A DNA stretch of 64,000 bases from Spiroplasma poulsonii (GCF_009866525.1 NZ_CM020866.1:1019404-1083403), one strand, 5' to 3'; positions 35,986 through 46,639 are shown, counted from the stretch's first letter. Notes: generated by a model not told the origin, from the letters alone. Numbers and translations: made by a program.

Positions 35986-36094
35986 GTCGTTTCATTTTTA
36001 ATTGGGCATCAACCGTTAAAATTAATTGTCGTCAATTTTTATATGGTTTGAAATATTTTGTATCTTCTTTGTTTTTAAAAAGAAATCATTTATT
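35972..36094 (-). pseudogene. 3' fragment of an unknown gene
   Basis: About 40 codons are open on the minus strand with TGA as Trp, ending LILTVDAQLKMKRHKKN. The 5' side is cut off by IS copy 5. It is convergent with the adhesin remnant and shares its terminator. Not recognised. Confidence 0.4.
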
Positions 36095-37161
36095 AGACTT
36101 CTTGCATTACTTGTTAAAAAATTGCAAATATTTGTAAAAAAGATACTAATAGAAAAATATAATTTTAATTAATTATGTTTTTTATTTAAAAATTTAATAT
36201 TTTTCCACAACGAAAAATTAATTTATTATTTAAATTATTTAATTTTAAATAAATATTTTATGTTAAATATAATAATTGTAAATTATAAATTGAGGCAATT
36301 AAATTAAATCTTAAACCAAATCTTTTTCTTCGATTACGATATTTTTCTGTAATAATTTTAAATTTTTTAAGAATAGCAAAAATATTTTCAATAATAATTC
36401 TCATTTTTGAAACTAGTCTATTATATTGCTTTTGTTCTTTGTTTAAAGGGTTTTTCTTTGTTTTCTTTGTAGGTATTAGAACATTATTGTGATTTTTTTG
36501 TATTCCTTGATAACCACTATCAACTATTAATTTGGTATTTTTTAAAATTGGGATTTTTGATTCTTTAAATAAAGCATAATCATGTTTTTTTCCGAGCGAA
36601 AAACTTGTTGCAATAATTTTTTTGGTTTCTTGTTCGATAATTACTTGTGTTTTGATCGTGTGTTTTTTCTTTTTACCAGAATAAGATTGTTTTTGTCTTT
36701 TTTTGGGCGTTGGATTGGAGTTTCGGTAGCATCAATAATAATAGTTTTATCATTAAAATAATCATTTATTAGTGCTTTTTTACCAGCAAGTTGTTGAAAA
36801 TCAGAGTTTTTAATTAAAATATCTTCAATTCACTTAATATTACGATAACAATTAGCCTCACTAATATCAAAACTTTTACCAAGATGAAAATAAGTCTGAT
36901 ATTCTCGTCAATATAATAAAGTCATCAATAATCTATTTTCTAATGATAATTTATTAGTTTTACCACCTTTTTTAAATTTTTCTATTTCAGCAACTTTTAA
37001 AATATCTAACATTTTATTAAAAGTGGATTTTTTTATTCCTGTTAATCTTAACCATTCTCTATCATTAAGAGTATTAAATTTATTATTGTTCATATTTTTA
37101 TGTCCTCATAAATTATATTTTATAATAATATTTTAATAAAAAAGGGTATCGCAAGAAGTCT
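36095..37161 (-). mobile_element. IS5-like element, copy 5 (full, 1067 bp)
   Basis: Full-length. It abuts, on its right, the body of truncated copy 6, so it was inserted into or recombined with that copy. Confidence 0.9.
36258..37093 (-). CDS. IS5-like transposase (copy 5)
   Basis: Two-frame gene with the seven-A slip site and complete DDE triad, matching copy 4 everywhere I compared them. Confidence 0.85.
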
Positions 37162-37487
37162 AATATTACGATAACAATTAGCCTCACTAATATCAAAACT
37201 TTTACCAAGATGAAAATAAGTCTGATATTATCGTCAATATAATAAAGTCATCAATAATCTATTTTCTAATGATAATTTATTAGTTTTACCACCTTTTTTA
37301 AATTTTTCTATTTCAGCAACTTTTAAAATATCTAACATTTTATTAAAAGTGGATTTTTTTATTCCTGTTAATCTTAACCATTCTCTATCATTAAGAGTAT
37401 TAAATTTATTATTGTTCATATTTTTATGTCCTCATAAATTATATTTTATAATAATATTTTAATAAAAAAGGGTATCGCAAGAAGTCT
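37162..37487 (-). mobile_element. IS5-like element, copy 6 (right-end fragment, 326 bp)
   Basis: Only the first part of orfA (37162-37419, starting MNNNKFN) and the right terminal repeat remain. The left part is lost at the junction with copy 5. Confidence 0.85.
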
Positions 37488-38259
37488 ATTATCTTGGTTT
37501 TGTGGACCAACACCCCAGCAAACCGCATCATAATTCCCATTCCTAATGATGTTGTAAAAAATGCTAACGAGAAAACACTACTTCAAGTTTGGCTTTGCTT
37601 TAATTTCTCTAGGTTTTCAACTAAAAACAATGTCGCTAACCCTTGACTACTACCAGGCACCGTTAAAATATAGATTGCTAAAATTAAAATAATTAAAAAT
37701 AATAAGGGCATAAAAAACTTATTAAGTTTTTCAATTCCTTTAATACCAAATAATAGTACTAATCCAACTAATAACACAATAACACAACAAAAAGAAACGC
37801 TAAAAAAACAATCCACTGAAAACCACCGTTATTAGTGATCCCAAAGCCACCATGTTGTAAAATCTGACTATTAAAAATATTACCATTAACATTACTAATT
37901 AACGCAGGACTAAATTCAATCCCAATGGAAATAACGGTGTAACCAACTAATACAGCATAATAAATTGGAATAATGATCATTAAAGTTGCTTGAAATCAAC
38001 CAACAAATTTACTAAAGCAAACACTTTCTTTTTCAAAAATATTAATAACACTTTTACGACGAAGATTCCCTAAATTAAATTCAAAAATTAATAATGGGAC
38101 TCCGACAATTAACATTGCAAAAATATAAATTAAGAAAAAATAAAATCCTCCATTTTTATTAATATATCCCGGTAACCCTCAAATTGCCCCTAAACCAATT
38201 GCTGCACCTAACGATGAAACAATAAAACCAAATTTTGTCATCTGTTTCTTATTACTCAT
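37488..38259 (-). pseudogene. SNF-type sodium symporter, frameshifted and truncated
   Basis: The N-terminus has the neurotransmitter:sodium symporter signature: GFIVSSLGAAIGLGAIWGLPGY, then KNGGFYFFLIYIFAMLIVGVPLL. Such proteins import amino acids with sodium. A frameshift near 37770-37790 separates it from the next part (LLVGLVLLFGIKGIEKLNKFFMP), and the last six or so membrane helices are missing beyond IS copy 6. An ATTAAAATG start with a GGGAGATT ribosome site is intact. Confidence 0.75.
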
Positions 38260-38283
38260 TTTAATCTCCCTTCTTCTTTAAAT

Positions 38284-38310
38284 TAAAAAATGCAATCATT
38301 GCATTTTTTA
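38284..38310 (-). terminator. Terminator of the metallopeptidase remnant
   Basis: AAAAAATGCAA-TCA-TTGCATTTTTT, a perfect 11-bp stem with T-run, immediately after the stop codon. Confidence 0.85.
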
Positions 38311-38989
38311 TTCATCTGTTTTTTTACGAGTTGCTTTTCTTCGAGCAGTACTTCAAATAATAGCAATAATAATGCTGACACAAAAGACCCCAAAGATAAC
38401 AATCAAAGCAATTTTCATAGCACTAGCTTTTGTATTATAATTAATAATATTATCATAACCAAAAACATTGCCACTATATTCCCCTTTAATTCCTAATTCA
38501 TTTAAAATATTACTAAATTTCTTTGCGGCATTTGTTGGAGCCGAAGTTACCATTCCATAATAAACATCAACCGCATGCCCCATTTCATGGTCTAATGCAG
38601 TAAAGATGTTTGGTGAACTTCATCACCCCATTTGGTATTCTTGACTAATACCACTTTTTAAATAATTGTTAAACCCTTTTGCCGAAAAAACAATAAAAGC
38701 AAGAGAACTTGATCAAATTTGATCCGTACCTGGAATTCTATAAAAATCATATCGTGTAAAAGCCTCGGTTTGATCTGCTTGGTTAACTAATGGGGTATCT
38801 GGTGAAAATAAAAAACCAGCTAAGAAATATTTAAAATTATCACCAGTCATAGTATAAGTAATATTAAATAAATTTAAAATTTGTTTCTCAAAACTATTGT
38901 TATTGAAATAATTGTTTTAATTGGTGATACCATTCATAATAATCAAAAAATAGATGGTATCACATTTGTAAAAAATTAATTTATTAAAT
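38308..38989 (-). pseudogene. Membrane-anchored HExxH metallopeptidase, C-terminal part
   Basis: About 200 codons are open. LDHEMGHAVDVYYG near 38575-38590 is a zincin active site. A C-terminal membrane span (IALIVIFGVFCVSIIIAII) and a basic cytoplasmic tail (STARRKATRKKTDE) follow. A frame break occurs near 38915-38920 and the N-terminal part is lost at IS copy 7. Its family is unclear; it may be related to the secreted metallopeptidases seen in other mollicutes. Confidence 0.5.
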
Positions 38990-40055
38990 AGACTTCTTGC
39001 ATTACTTGTTAAAAAATTGCAAATATTTGTAAAAAAGATACTAATAGAAAAATATAATTTTAATTAATTATGTTTTTTATTTAAAAATTTAATATTTTTC
39101 CACAACGAAAAATTAATTTATTATTTAAATTATTTAATTTTAAATAAATATTTTATGTTAAATATAATAATTGTAAATTATAAATTGAGGCAATTAAATT
39201 AAATCTTAAACCAAATCTTTTTCTTCGATTACGATATTTTTCTGTAATAATTTTAAATTTTTTAAGAATAGCAAAAATATTTTCAATAATAATTCTCATT
39301 TTTGAAACTAGTCTATTATATTGCTTTTGTTCTTTGTTTAAAGGGTTTTTCTTTGTTTTCTTTGTAGGTATTAGAACATTATTGTGATTTTTTTGTATTC
39401 CTTGATAACCACTATCAACTATTAATTTGGTATTTTTTAAAATTGGGATTTTTGATTCTTTAAATAAAGCATAATCATGTTTTTTTCCGAGCGAAAAACT
39501 TGTTGCAATAATTTTTTTGGTTTCTTGTTCGATAATTACTTGTGTTTTGATCGTGTGTTTTTTCTTTTTACCAGAATAAGATTGTTTTTGTCTTTTTTGG
39601 GCGTTGGATTGGAGTTTCGGTAGCATCAATAATAATAGTTTTATCATTAAAATAATCATTTATTAGTGCTTTTTTACCAGCAAGTTGTTGAAAATCAGAG
39701 TTTTTAATTAAAATATCTTCAATTCACTTAATATTACGATAACAATTAGCCTCACTAATATCAAAACTTTTACCAAGATGAAAATAAGTCTGATATTCTC
39801 GTCAATATAATAAAGTCATCAATAATCTATTTTCTAATGATAATTTATTAGTTTTACCACCTTTTTTAAATTTTTCTATTTCAGCAACTTTTAAAATATC
39901 TAACATTTTATTAAAAGTGGATTTTTTTATTCCTGTTAATCTTAACCATTCTCTATCATTAATAGTATTAAATTTATTATTGTTCATATTTTTATGTCCT
40001 CATAAATTATATTTTATAATAATATTTTAATAAAAAAGGGTATCGCAAGAAGTCT
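38990..40055 (-). mobile_element. IS5-like element, copy 7 (1066 bp, one base deleted)
   Basis: Full-length apart from one missing A in the slip site. Left flank AAATA, right flank TATTA. It is inserted in the fragment called copy 8. Confidence 0.9.
39153..39987 (-). pseudogene. IS5-like transposase, slip site shortened to six A (copy 7)
   Basis: Six A instead of seven puts orfA into a frame that stops within 10 codons, and a -1 shift no longer reaches orfB. OrfB is intact but lacks the first catalytic Asp. Probably inactive unless transcription slippage restores the run. Confidence 0.75.
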
Positions 40056-40234
40056 ATTATATTTAACATAAAATATTTATTTAAAATTAAATAATTTAAA
40101 TAATAAATTAATTTTTCGTTGTGGAAAAATATTAAATTTTTAAATAAAAAACATAATTAATTAAAATTATATTTTTCTATTAGTATCTTTTTTACAAATA
40201 TTTGCAATTTTTTAACAAGTAATGCAAGAAGTCT
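40056..40234 (+). mobile_element. IS5-like element, copy 8 (right-end fragment, 179 bp)
   Basis: It holds the non-coding right end of a plus-strand copy, from TTATATTTAAC to the terminal repeat. It complements exactly the part missing from copy 3. Confidence 0.85.
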
Positions 40235-40382
40235 ATTGTATACTTTGCTACCACGCATTAAATTAGCATTTAATAATAGGTTTTTACCAACACATTTTTT
40301 ATGAAGATTAGTCATAATGTTATATCACTCATTAGTATTAATTTTGCTTATTTTATCAATATTTAATCCATATTCAGACAAT

Positions 40383-41440
40383 AGACTTCTTGCGATACCC
40401 TTTTTTATTAAAATATTATTATAAAATATAATTTATGAGGACATAAAAATATGAACAATAATAAATTTAATACTCTTAATGATAGAGAATGGTTAAGATT
40501 AACAGGAATAAAAAAATCCACTTTTAATAAAATGTTAGATATTTTAAAAGTTGCTGAAATAGAAAAATTTAAAAAAGGTGGTAAAACTAATAAATTATCA
40601 TTAGAAAATAGATTATTGATGACTTTATTATATTGACGAGAATATCAGACTTATTTTCATCTTGGTAAAAGTTTTGATATTAGTGAGGCTAATTGTTATC
40701 GTAATATTAAGTGAATTGAAGATATTTTAATTAAAAACTCTGATTTTCAACAACTTGCTGGTAAAAAAGCACTAATAAATGATTATTTTAATGATAAAAC
40801 TATTATTATTGATGCTACCGAAACTCCAATCCAACGCCCAAAAAAAGACAAAAACAATCTTATTCTGGTAAAAAGAAAAAACACACGATCAAAACACAAG
40901 TAATTATCGAACAAGAAACCAAAAAAATTATTGCAACAAGTTTTTCGCTCGGAAAAAAACATGATTATGCTTTATTTAAAGAATCAAAAATCCCAATTTT
41001 AAAAAATACCAAATTAATAGTTGATAGTGGTTATCAAGGAATACAAAAAAATCACAATAATGTTCTAATACCTACAAAGAAAAACCCTTTAAACAAAGAA
41101 CAAAAGCAATATAATAGACTAGTTTCAAAAATGAGAATTATTATTGAAAATATTTTTGCTATTCTTAAAAAATTTAAAATTATTACAGAAAAATATCGTA
41201 ATCGAAGAAAAAGATTTGGTTTAAGATTTAATTTAATTGCCTCAATTTATAATTTACAATTATTATATTTAACATAAAATATTTATTTAAAATTAAATAA
41301 TTTAAATAATAAATTAATTTTTCGTTGTGGAAAAATATTAAATTTTTAAATAAAAAACATAATTAATTAAAATTATATTTTTCTATTAGTATCTTTTTTA
41401 CAAATATTTGCAATTTTTTAACAAGTAATGCAAGAAGTCT
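40383..41440 (+). mobile_element. IS5-like element, copy 9 (1058 bp)
   Basis: Complete ends, with a 9-bp in-frame deletion (one of two AAACAAAG-like repeats). Only TA is shared by both flanks. Confidence 0.9.
40451..41277 (+). CDS. IS5-like transposase (copy 9, 3-residue deletion)
   Basis: Seven-A slip site kept. The deletion removes three residues of the Thr-Lys repeat after VLIPT and preserves frame; -1 shifting gives 275 aa. DDE residues intact. Confidence 0.8.
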
Positions 41441-42145
41441 AATCATTTATTAGCATTTTTTTCATTTACGCGTGGTATTTTTTGAACTAATGTAGGACTT
41501 ATTTTTTGAATATTTTTTTCAATTTTTAATAAATTATTAATTGTTTCTAAATTAGAAACTTTAAAACCTTTATAAAAATCATTTCGGGCTAATTTTCCAA
41601 TTGTATATAATAAAGTTTCATTATTAGCCTGCTTTGTAAAATCAAATATTAATTTATCAGATAAAACCTTTTTACCCGTAACTTGTTTTACAACATCTTC
41701 TAAATTATTAGCAGTTATTACACCTAATTTTTCAAGTAGTTTAATTTCTTTTGCTAATTTTAAAATTCTAGTTGTGCGAGCAGCACGCGTTAATTTACCA
41801 ATTCCACCAATTGCTGGTAATAAATTTAAGGATGTACTTTTTGCAGTAATTCCATAAGTTAATTTGTCATAAATTTGATTAACTGTAAAATCTGTTGCTG
41901 TTTCTACTCCAAACGAGATAAATGCTGCGGCAAAATTAGATAATCCCGCACCAAGACCAACAGCAGATGCTACACCACCAGTTAAAACTGATAAACAAAG
42001 GGCTAAAACTTGAATTCCTAAAAATTCTAATAACTGTAAACCAAAACTTTTTTCTTGTTGTTGGATTGACAATCTAGTTGGATTTTTTTTAACAGCATAA
42101 ATAAGCGCTGTTTTAGATGTTCCAATTGGCATATCTATCAAACGA

Positions 42146-42168
42146 AAAAGTACTATTTTTTAGTACTA
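42146..42168 (-). terminator. Terminator after the capsid gene
   Basis: AGTACTA / TAGTACT stem followed on the minus strand by TTTTT. It lies directly after the stop codon and before the next phage gene, so it would reduce transcription downstream. Confidence 0.65.
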
Positions 42169-43395
42169 TTAAGAATTTTTAATTTTAACATCAATCGGAT
42201 TTGTTTGACCAGTAGCATTGTTTTTACCTTCAATTTGAACTTCAACAGTTTTATCATTTGTAATATTAATTGGTCAATCTTCACCTTTACTTTCAATAAA
42301 GTAATCAAAATCACTTTCAGTTAAAGAACTATCTACGGTTTTAACTGCTTTTAAAACAACAGCTTTAAATTGTGGTTTTAACTGTTCTGGTGTTGCTTGT
42401 GTTGGGTCTGTAACATGAATAGTTGGTTTATCTAATTTATTAATTTTACTAATATCAATTTTTGTAACAATATGTTTAATAATTCCTTTGGGTTCAACTA
42501 CTGCTCCACCTAAATATAAAACTCTTTCCATAATCAAAGTATTACCCATTCCAGTACCTAACGCAGCAGCACCAACTCTTAACGGAGTATGATCTTTTTT
42601 GCGTAAAATAAGCGGGTCATATTTTTTGCTAAATTTAAAGGCAATTGCATTAACACCATCTGGTAATAGAGTAATTGTTCCTTCTGAACCATCTTTATTA
42701 ATAATTGGTAATTTTTTAGGAACCATATAGTATGTTGTTCCTTCAACAGTTTTCATTGCTCCACTTGTTTCAATTACATTATTTATTTGGTCGTTTGCTC
42801 CAAGTTGTAACTGTAATTTATTACGAATTCCACGAATAAAATCAGCCGAACCCAATACAACTGTTTCTGATGGAGTAAAACCATTTTCATATATTTTATC
42901 CATAATTTCATCGTGAATTTGCAAAGCATTTGTATCATCTGCTTTTTGGCCTTGAATAGTTGTAACTGTTCCTTTATTAATAATTTCTAAAATTTTATTG
43001 CGTTTATAAGCAACTTCAGTATCCATTGCTTGCTCAATATCGACAGCCCAAAGATTAGGATTAAAATCACTTTCTACAGGGTCTAATTTACGAGCAAAAG
43101 TTAAAATTGTATCTAATTCAACAATTCCATCTTCAAATTCCACTGTTGAATATTTCAGTAGGTTATCATCAGTATTAAATACTTGTCCTTCGTTTCCTAG
43201 ACCTTCATTGTATTTAATATTTTTCTTTCTTTTATATGTTAAACCAAACTTATTTGCTTCTTTTCATGCAAATAAAGCTTCTCAACTAAATTTTTGTTGA
43301 TAAGTTTGTAAATATCATTGTTCAAATGTTTCTAGGTCTCGTTTTGTTGCTTGATTAGCAATATCTCCGAAAATTCTTTGTGGGTTTTGTGCCAT
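42169..43395 (-). CDS. Phage major capsid protein-like, 408 aa
   Basis: The product starts MAQNPQRIF and is continuous in code 4. The order of parts resembles HK97-like or related capsid proteins: a charged N-terminal arm (to about 90), a mixed core with EIMDKIYENGFTPSETVVLGS and LQLGANDQINNVIE, and a beta-rich C-domain (GTTYYMVPKKLPIINKDGS … LGTGMGNTLIMERVLYLGG). The gene upstream looks like a scaffold. These two facts lead to the call; the fold is inferred, not shown. The last 80 residues (Thr/Lys-rich, TIHVTDPTQATPEQ) look like an added Ig-like surface domain. Confidence 0.6.
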
Positions 43396-43412
43396 AATTT
43401 ACTTCCTTCTTT

Positions 43413-43871
43413 CTATTTATTAAATACATTGTCTGTATCTAAAATATTGTTTTCTTTGTTTTCTACTTTTGGTACGCCACCAGTATTAACTGTTTGTACC
43501 TTAATTAATTCATCATAAACACTTTGCAATTGTGTTTTAATGATTTCAATATCATCAGTAATATCATAAGACTTTAATAAAACATTTTTAAATTCTTCAT
43601 TATCAGTTAAAGAATTAATAAAGTCAATTATTTCAATTTGTTTTAATTGAATTTTTTGTTGTTCAACTTGTGAAGTTAATTCAGTATTTTTTGTTTGTAG
43701 TTCGTTGATTTGCTGATTATTATTTTCTAAATTACTTGTATTAAATTTTTCAACTTCAGAAGTATTTTCTAAAATAATTTCAGCAGTTTTAATATCTAAA
43801 CTGCCATCTTCATTTTTAATAGGTTCATTATTTTCATTAATAAGAACATATTTTACATTTTTTAATCCCAT
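43413..43871 (-). CDS. Phage scaffold-like coiled-coil protein, 152 aa
   Basis: A short N-domain (NVKYVLINENNEPIKNEDGS) is followed by a coiled coil (about 60-105, rich in Gln/Glu/Leu/Asn) and an acidic, Asn-rich tail. Size, composition and position before the capsid gene are those of phage scaffolding proteins. Ribosome site GGAGG. Confidence 0.5.
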   Translation of the reverse strand: MGLKNVKYVLINENNEPIKNEDGSLDIKTAEIILENTSEVEKFNTSNLENNNQQINELQTKNTELTSQVEQQKIQLKQIEIIDFINSLTDNEEFKNVLLKSYDITDDIEIIKTQLQSVYDELIKVQTVNTGGVPKVENKENNILDTDNVFNK

Positions 43872-43882
43872 TGTTTTTCCTC

Positions 43883-44281
43883 CTAATTTTTAATATTTGT
43901 ATTTGTTCTTTTTCTAATTGCTTTTTGTATAATTTCAAAACTATCTACTCTAAAAGATAAAAAATAGCGTTTAGTTTTTATATTTAACTGATTAAATACT
44001 GAGCCTTTAATTTTTATCTCATCATCTTTTTTTAATTTCAAAAACTCAGTTAAAATAGATGGGTTATATATTGATAATGTTGAGTAATTTAATCCGTCTC
44101 ATTGACATTTAGCCGAACAAGCATCAATTTCAACACCACCAGCAACCAGTGCCTTAATTTTAGTTTTAATCGGATTTTCATGTAATCTAACAGTTAATTC
44201 TAATTTATTAACTTTTTTATTTTTTATTTTAGGTTTATTAGTTATTGATTTTTTAGGTAAATTACTTTTTGCTTGTGCCAT
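43883..44281 (-). CDS. Phage hypothetical protein, 132 aa
   Basis: A basic N-terminus (KSNLPKKSITNKPKIKNKK) leads into a beta-rich domain (LELTVRLHENPIKTKIKALVAGG … DEIKIKGSVFN). This could be an OB-like nucleic-acid-binding fold, but I see no defining motif. The start is set by AAGGAG 9 bp upstream. It overlaps the end of the resolvase gene by 20 bp. Confidence 0.55.
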
Positions 44282-44723
44282 TTTTATCAACTCCTTTTGT
44301 TATAAAATATTGTAAATGTTTCCAAACATCGTGTTCGTGCTCTGACATTTTAATATTTCCTTTATAAACATAATTTTTCTTAATAACTGGTGATTGTAAA
44401 ACATAATTTAAATTAAATAGATATTTGCATAAAACTTTTAAACCACCAATGAATTTAGGAGTAGATAATGGGTTTTTTATTTTTAAACCTTTATGAAGTT
44501 GATAATCTTCAATTATTACAATAACTTTATTTAAATAAGAACAAATTTTATTTTTAAACTCATTTAATATTAAATACATATTATTTATTGCTTCTTCTTC
44601 ATTTTTGGAATTAAAAGTAATATTATTAATTATTTTCTTTTGCAAAACATTATAAATAATAATACCAGTTTTACCAATTCCAGCAGGGTCAATTGCAATA
44701 ATATATTTTAAATTATTCAACAT
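44262..44723 (-). CDS. RuvC-like Holliday junction resolvase of phage type
   Basis: The 153-aa protein has the RNase H-fold acidic residues in order: Asp in IIAIDPAGIGKTG (about 10), Glu in VIIEDYQLHKG (about 73) and the His/Asp cluster SEHEHDVWKHL near the C-terminus. This matches RuvC-like resolvases of phages, which cut branched DNA before packaging. It overlaps its neighbours on both sides, as in compact phage operons. Confidence 0.65.
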   Translation of the reverse strand: MLNNLKYIIAIDPAGIGKTGIIIYNVLQKKIINNITFNSKNEEEAINNMYLILNEFKNKICSYLNKVIVIIEDYQLHKGLKIKNPLSTPKFIGGLKVLCKYLFNLNYVLQSPVIKKNYVYKGNIKMSEHEHDVWKHLQYFITKGVDKNGTSKK

Positions 44724-44877
44724 AACTATTTCTAATTTTATCTGTAATATCTTCTATTAAAAGTAGGTAATGTTTGTTATCATTAGGTGATTTAAAGCGA
44801 TAACCACTATTAACTTTTTCAGTTAATTCATCAATTGTTATCTTTTTTAACTTTAACTTTAATTTTAATTTTTTCAT
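44713..44877 (-). CDS. Small phage ORF, 54 aa
   Basis: A Lys/Leu repeat at the N-terminus (KLKLKLKLKK) is followed by a compact acidic helix. It overlaps the start of the resolvase gene by 11 bp. No family recognised. Confidence 0.5.
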   Translation of the reverse strand: MKKLKLKLKLKKITIDELTEKVNSGYRFKSPNDNKHYLLLIEDITDKIRNSYVE

Positions 44878-44885
44878 ATAATCTC

Positions 44886-45170
44886 CTAAATTATTCCTTT
44901 GATTTTTTTGTCAATTTGTAAGATTTTTCATCCATCTTATGCTAAATCTAAAATATCGTTAATTTTGTAATGTTGCATATATGAAACAATAACATCTCAC
45001 TTATTTTTAAATAAATTTAAGTACATTTTGGCTCATTCTAAACATTGCAAATCATAATGATTTTTATGATGTGAAATACGACAATTAACAGGTTGACAAT
45101 TAACTCAATCAAACGAAGTTGTTATTTCATTTCAAGTTTTATTAATATACAAACTTTTATATTCTGTCAT
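44886..45170 (-). CDS. Small phage ORF, 94 aa, Trp-rich
   Basis: Open only with TGA as Trp. It contains CQPVNCRISHHKNHYD, a Cys/His cluster that could bind zinc, and WAKMYLNLFKNKWDVIVSY. Not recognised. It is 8 bp upstream of the next small ORF. Confidence 0.5.
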
Positions 45171-45182
45171 TATATATACTCC

Positions 45183-45299
45183 TTAATTTTTTTTATTTGT
45201 TGCTCAAATTTCAACATTAATATCATTTACCGTTACTGGATAAGCTCGTATCATTAATTCTTGTAATTTATTTTTAATTTTTTTATTTCATTTTTTCAT
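45183..45299 (-). CDS. Small phage ORF, 38 aa
   Basis: A GAAAGGAAA ribosome site and position at the head of the phage gene series support it. Basic N-terminus (KKWNKKIKNK). Function unknown. Confidence 0.4.
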
Positions 45300-45781
45300 T
45301 AAATATTTTCCTTTCTGTAAAAAAACATAATATTCCTTTATTGGTTAATATTTTGATATTAGTAAATAATTTATTTTAGTATTTAATTACTTCGCCGCCT
45401 GCTTCACTTTGAAGGTGAGCGGGGGCGGTAGGATATTTTGATAGAGTTTTACCCCCACGGAAATAAACAAAAAAACAGTTTACCCAGTTATTAATTACGC
45501 TTCATCCATCCCTAGACAACTTTATATAAAGAAAATAACCTTTTGGAGTTCTAACCCTCTTGTTTTTTTAGTGTCCGATATTGTTTTTTTTCGGTTTAAC
45601 AACACTCTTTTTATGAAAACAAGCCAAAAAACACGCGCTCTGACATTTCGCAACTTATTAATCTTGCCGAGAATTAAAGAAATAAATAGGAGAGTAAATC
45701 CAATCGCTTTCACACTTTCTTTAAGGTTTCGTGCCATAGATGAGTTATCCATCTTTAAGCATCAAAATATTAAGTTTTAGA

Positions 45782-45945
45782 TTGCATTATTCATCAGATA
45801 GTACCTTTATTAAAAATGATATTATTAGTTGTTAAACCGAAAAAATATAATAAATCACAGAAAGGAAATTATAAAAATTAACTAGTTTGTAGGGCAAAAT
45901 AGGTTAATTTTTAATTTTAAAGATACTATCTGATGAATAATGCAA
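45782..45945. repeat. 164-bp MITE-like element with 28-bp terminal inverted repeats
   Basis: The ends, beginning TTGCATTATTCATCAGATAG, are inverted copies with one mismatch in 28 bp. The interior has no ORF. No target duplication is obvious. Confidence 0.55.
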
Positions 45946-45949
45946 ATAA

Positions 45950-45974
45950 AAAAATCGCTCTAATAAGCGATTAA
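45950..45974 (-). terminator. Terminator
   Basis: AATCGCT-TATTAG-AGCGATT with a T-run on the minus strand. It lies 140 bp beyond the acetyltransferase stop and may end that transcript. Confidence 0.65.
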
Positions 45975-46111
45975 TTTAATTTGTATTTAATTATTTTATT
46001 TATATTTTTTATAAAACCTCAACTTTTTTCTTACTACCTAAACCCATAAAAAAATAACCATTTAATAAACTCCCCTTTTAGTTTTTTCGATGTCTTTAAT
46101 ATTTTATCTTA

Positions 46112-46639
46112 TTATCAGCTTAATTGATATAAAACATGTTTTGATAACCAATTAGTTTTTGTTAGGTTTGGATGATTAAACTCTTTTGTTTTTGACATTC
46201 CAAGTTTCTTCATAACATTTTCTGACCGCTGATTAAAAATACTGGTAAAACTATAAACTGTTTGAAAATTTAAATTATTTTTAGCATAATTTAAACACCC
46301 CTGTGCGGCTTCAGTTGCAAACCCTTGTCCCCAAGCTGATTGTTTTAAACTTCATCCAATTTCAATACAAGGAGTAAAATCAGCCTGAAAAGTAACATTA
46401 TTAAAACCACAAAAACCAAGGAATTCATGCGTTGCTTTTAGTTCAACAACATATAACCCATAACCATTAGTTTTAAAATTAGTTTGAATGTTAATATAAA
46501 AATCATTTGTTTTTGCGGCTGATAATACCTTTGGAAAATATTCCATTACCGTTTGATCAGCATTTAGTGCTTGAAATGCTGCTAAATCAGTTTGCTTCCA
46601 CATTCGGATTATTAATCGTGCTGTTTCAAATAAAATCAT
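46112..46639 (-). CDS. GNAT acetyltransferase, RimJ/RimL-like
   Basis: 175 aa. It starts ETARLIIRMWKQTDL, typical of the acetyltransf_3 group, with IEIGWSLKQSAWGQGFATEAAQGCLNYA as the acetyl-CoA loop (Q/RxxGxG/A as QGFATEA) and the NQRSENVMKKLGM helix that follows it in RimJ/RimL enzymes. It would acetylate a protein N-terminus or small amine. It lies downstream of tkt beyond the tkt terminator. Substrate cannot be told. Confidence 0.85.

Larger units (their letters stand above)
40235..42141 (-). pseudogene. Phage-type protein with hydrophobic Gly/Ala-rich region, split by an IS
   Basis: The 5' part (41441-42141) has a hydrophobic Gly/Ala stretch (LSVLTGGVASAVGLGAGL…NFAAAF), then a basic helical region (LTRAARTTRILKLAKEIK). 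Removing IS copy 9 at its TA joins …NANKWL in frame to LSEYGLNIDKISK on the far side, which then runs into copy 8. So the gene was cut twice and its 3' end is lost. It follows the capsid gene, where minor head or tail proteins usually lie. Start may be TTG at 42141 or ATG at 42132; no clear ribosome site. Confidence 0.5.
45300..46111. other. Intergenic region with inverted repeats and a GC-rich island
   Basis: A GC-rich stretch at 45401-45440 (CCGCC…GGCGG arms, inner CTTCA/TGAAG) stands out in AT-rich DNA and may be a phage origin or terminator. A minus ORF of 76 codons at 45522-45752 (MDNSSMARNLKESV…) with one hydrophobic segment is possible but has no ribosome site. Two nested inverted repeats follow (45585-45603 with 45829-45846, and 45782-45809 with 45918-45945). 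A leader-like AATCACAGAAAGGAAA occurs at 45855 without an ORF behind it. Confidence 0.5.
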
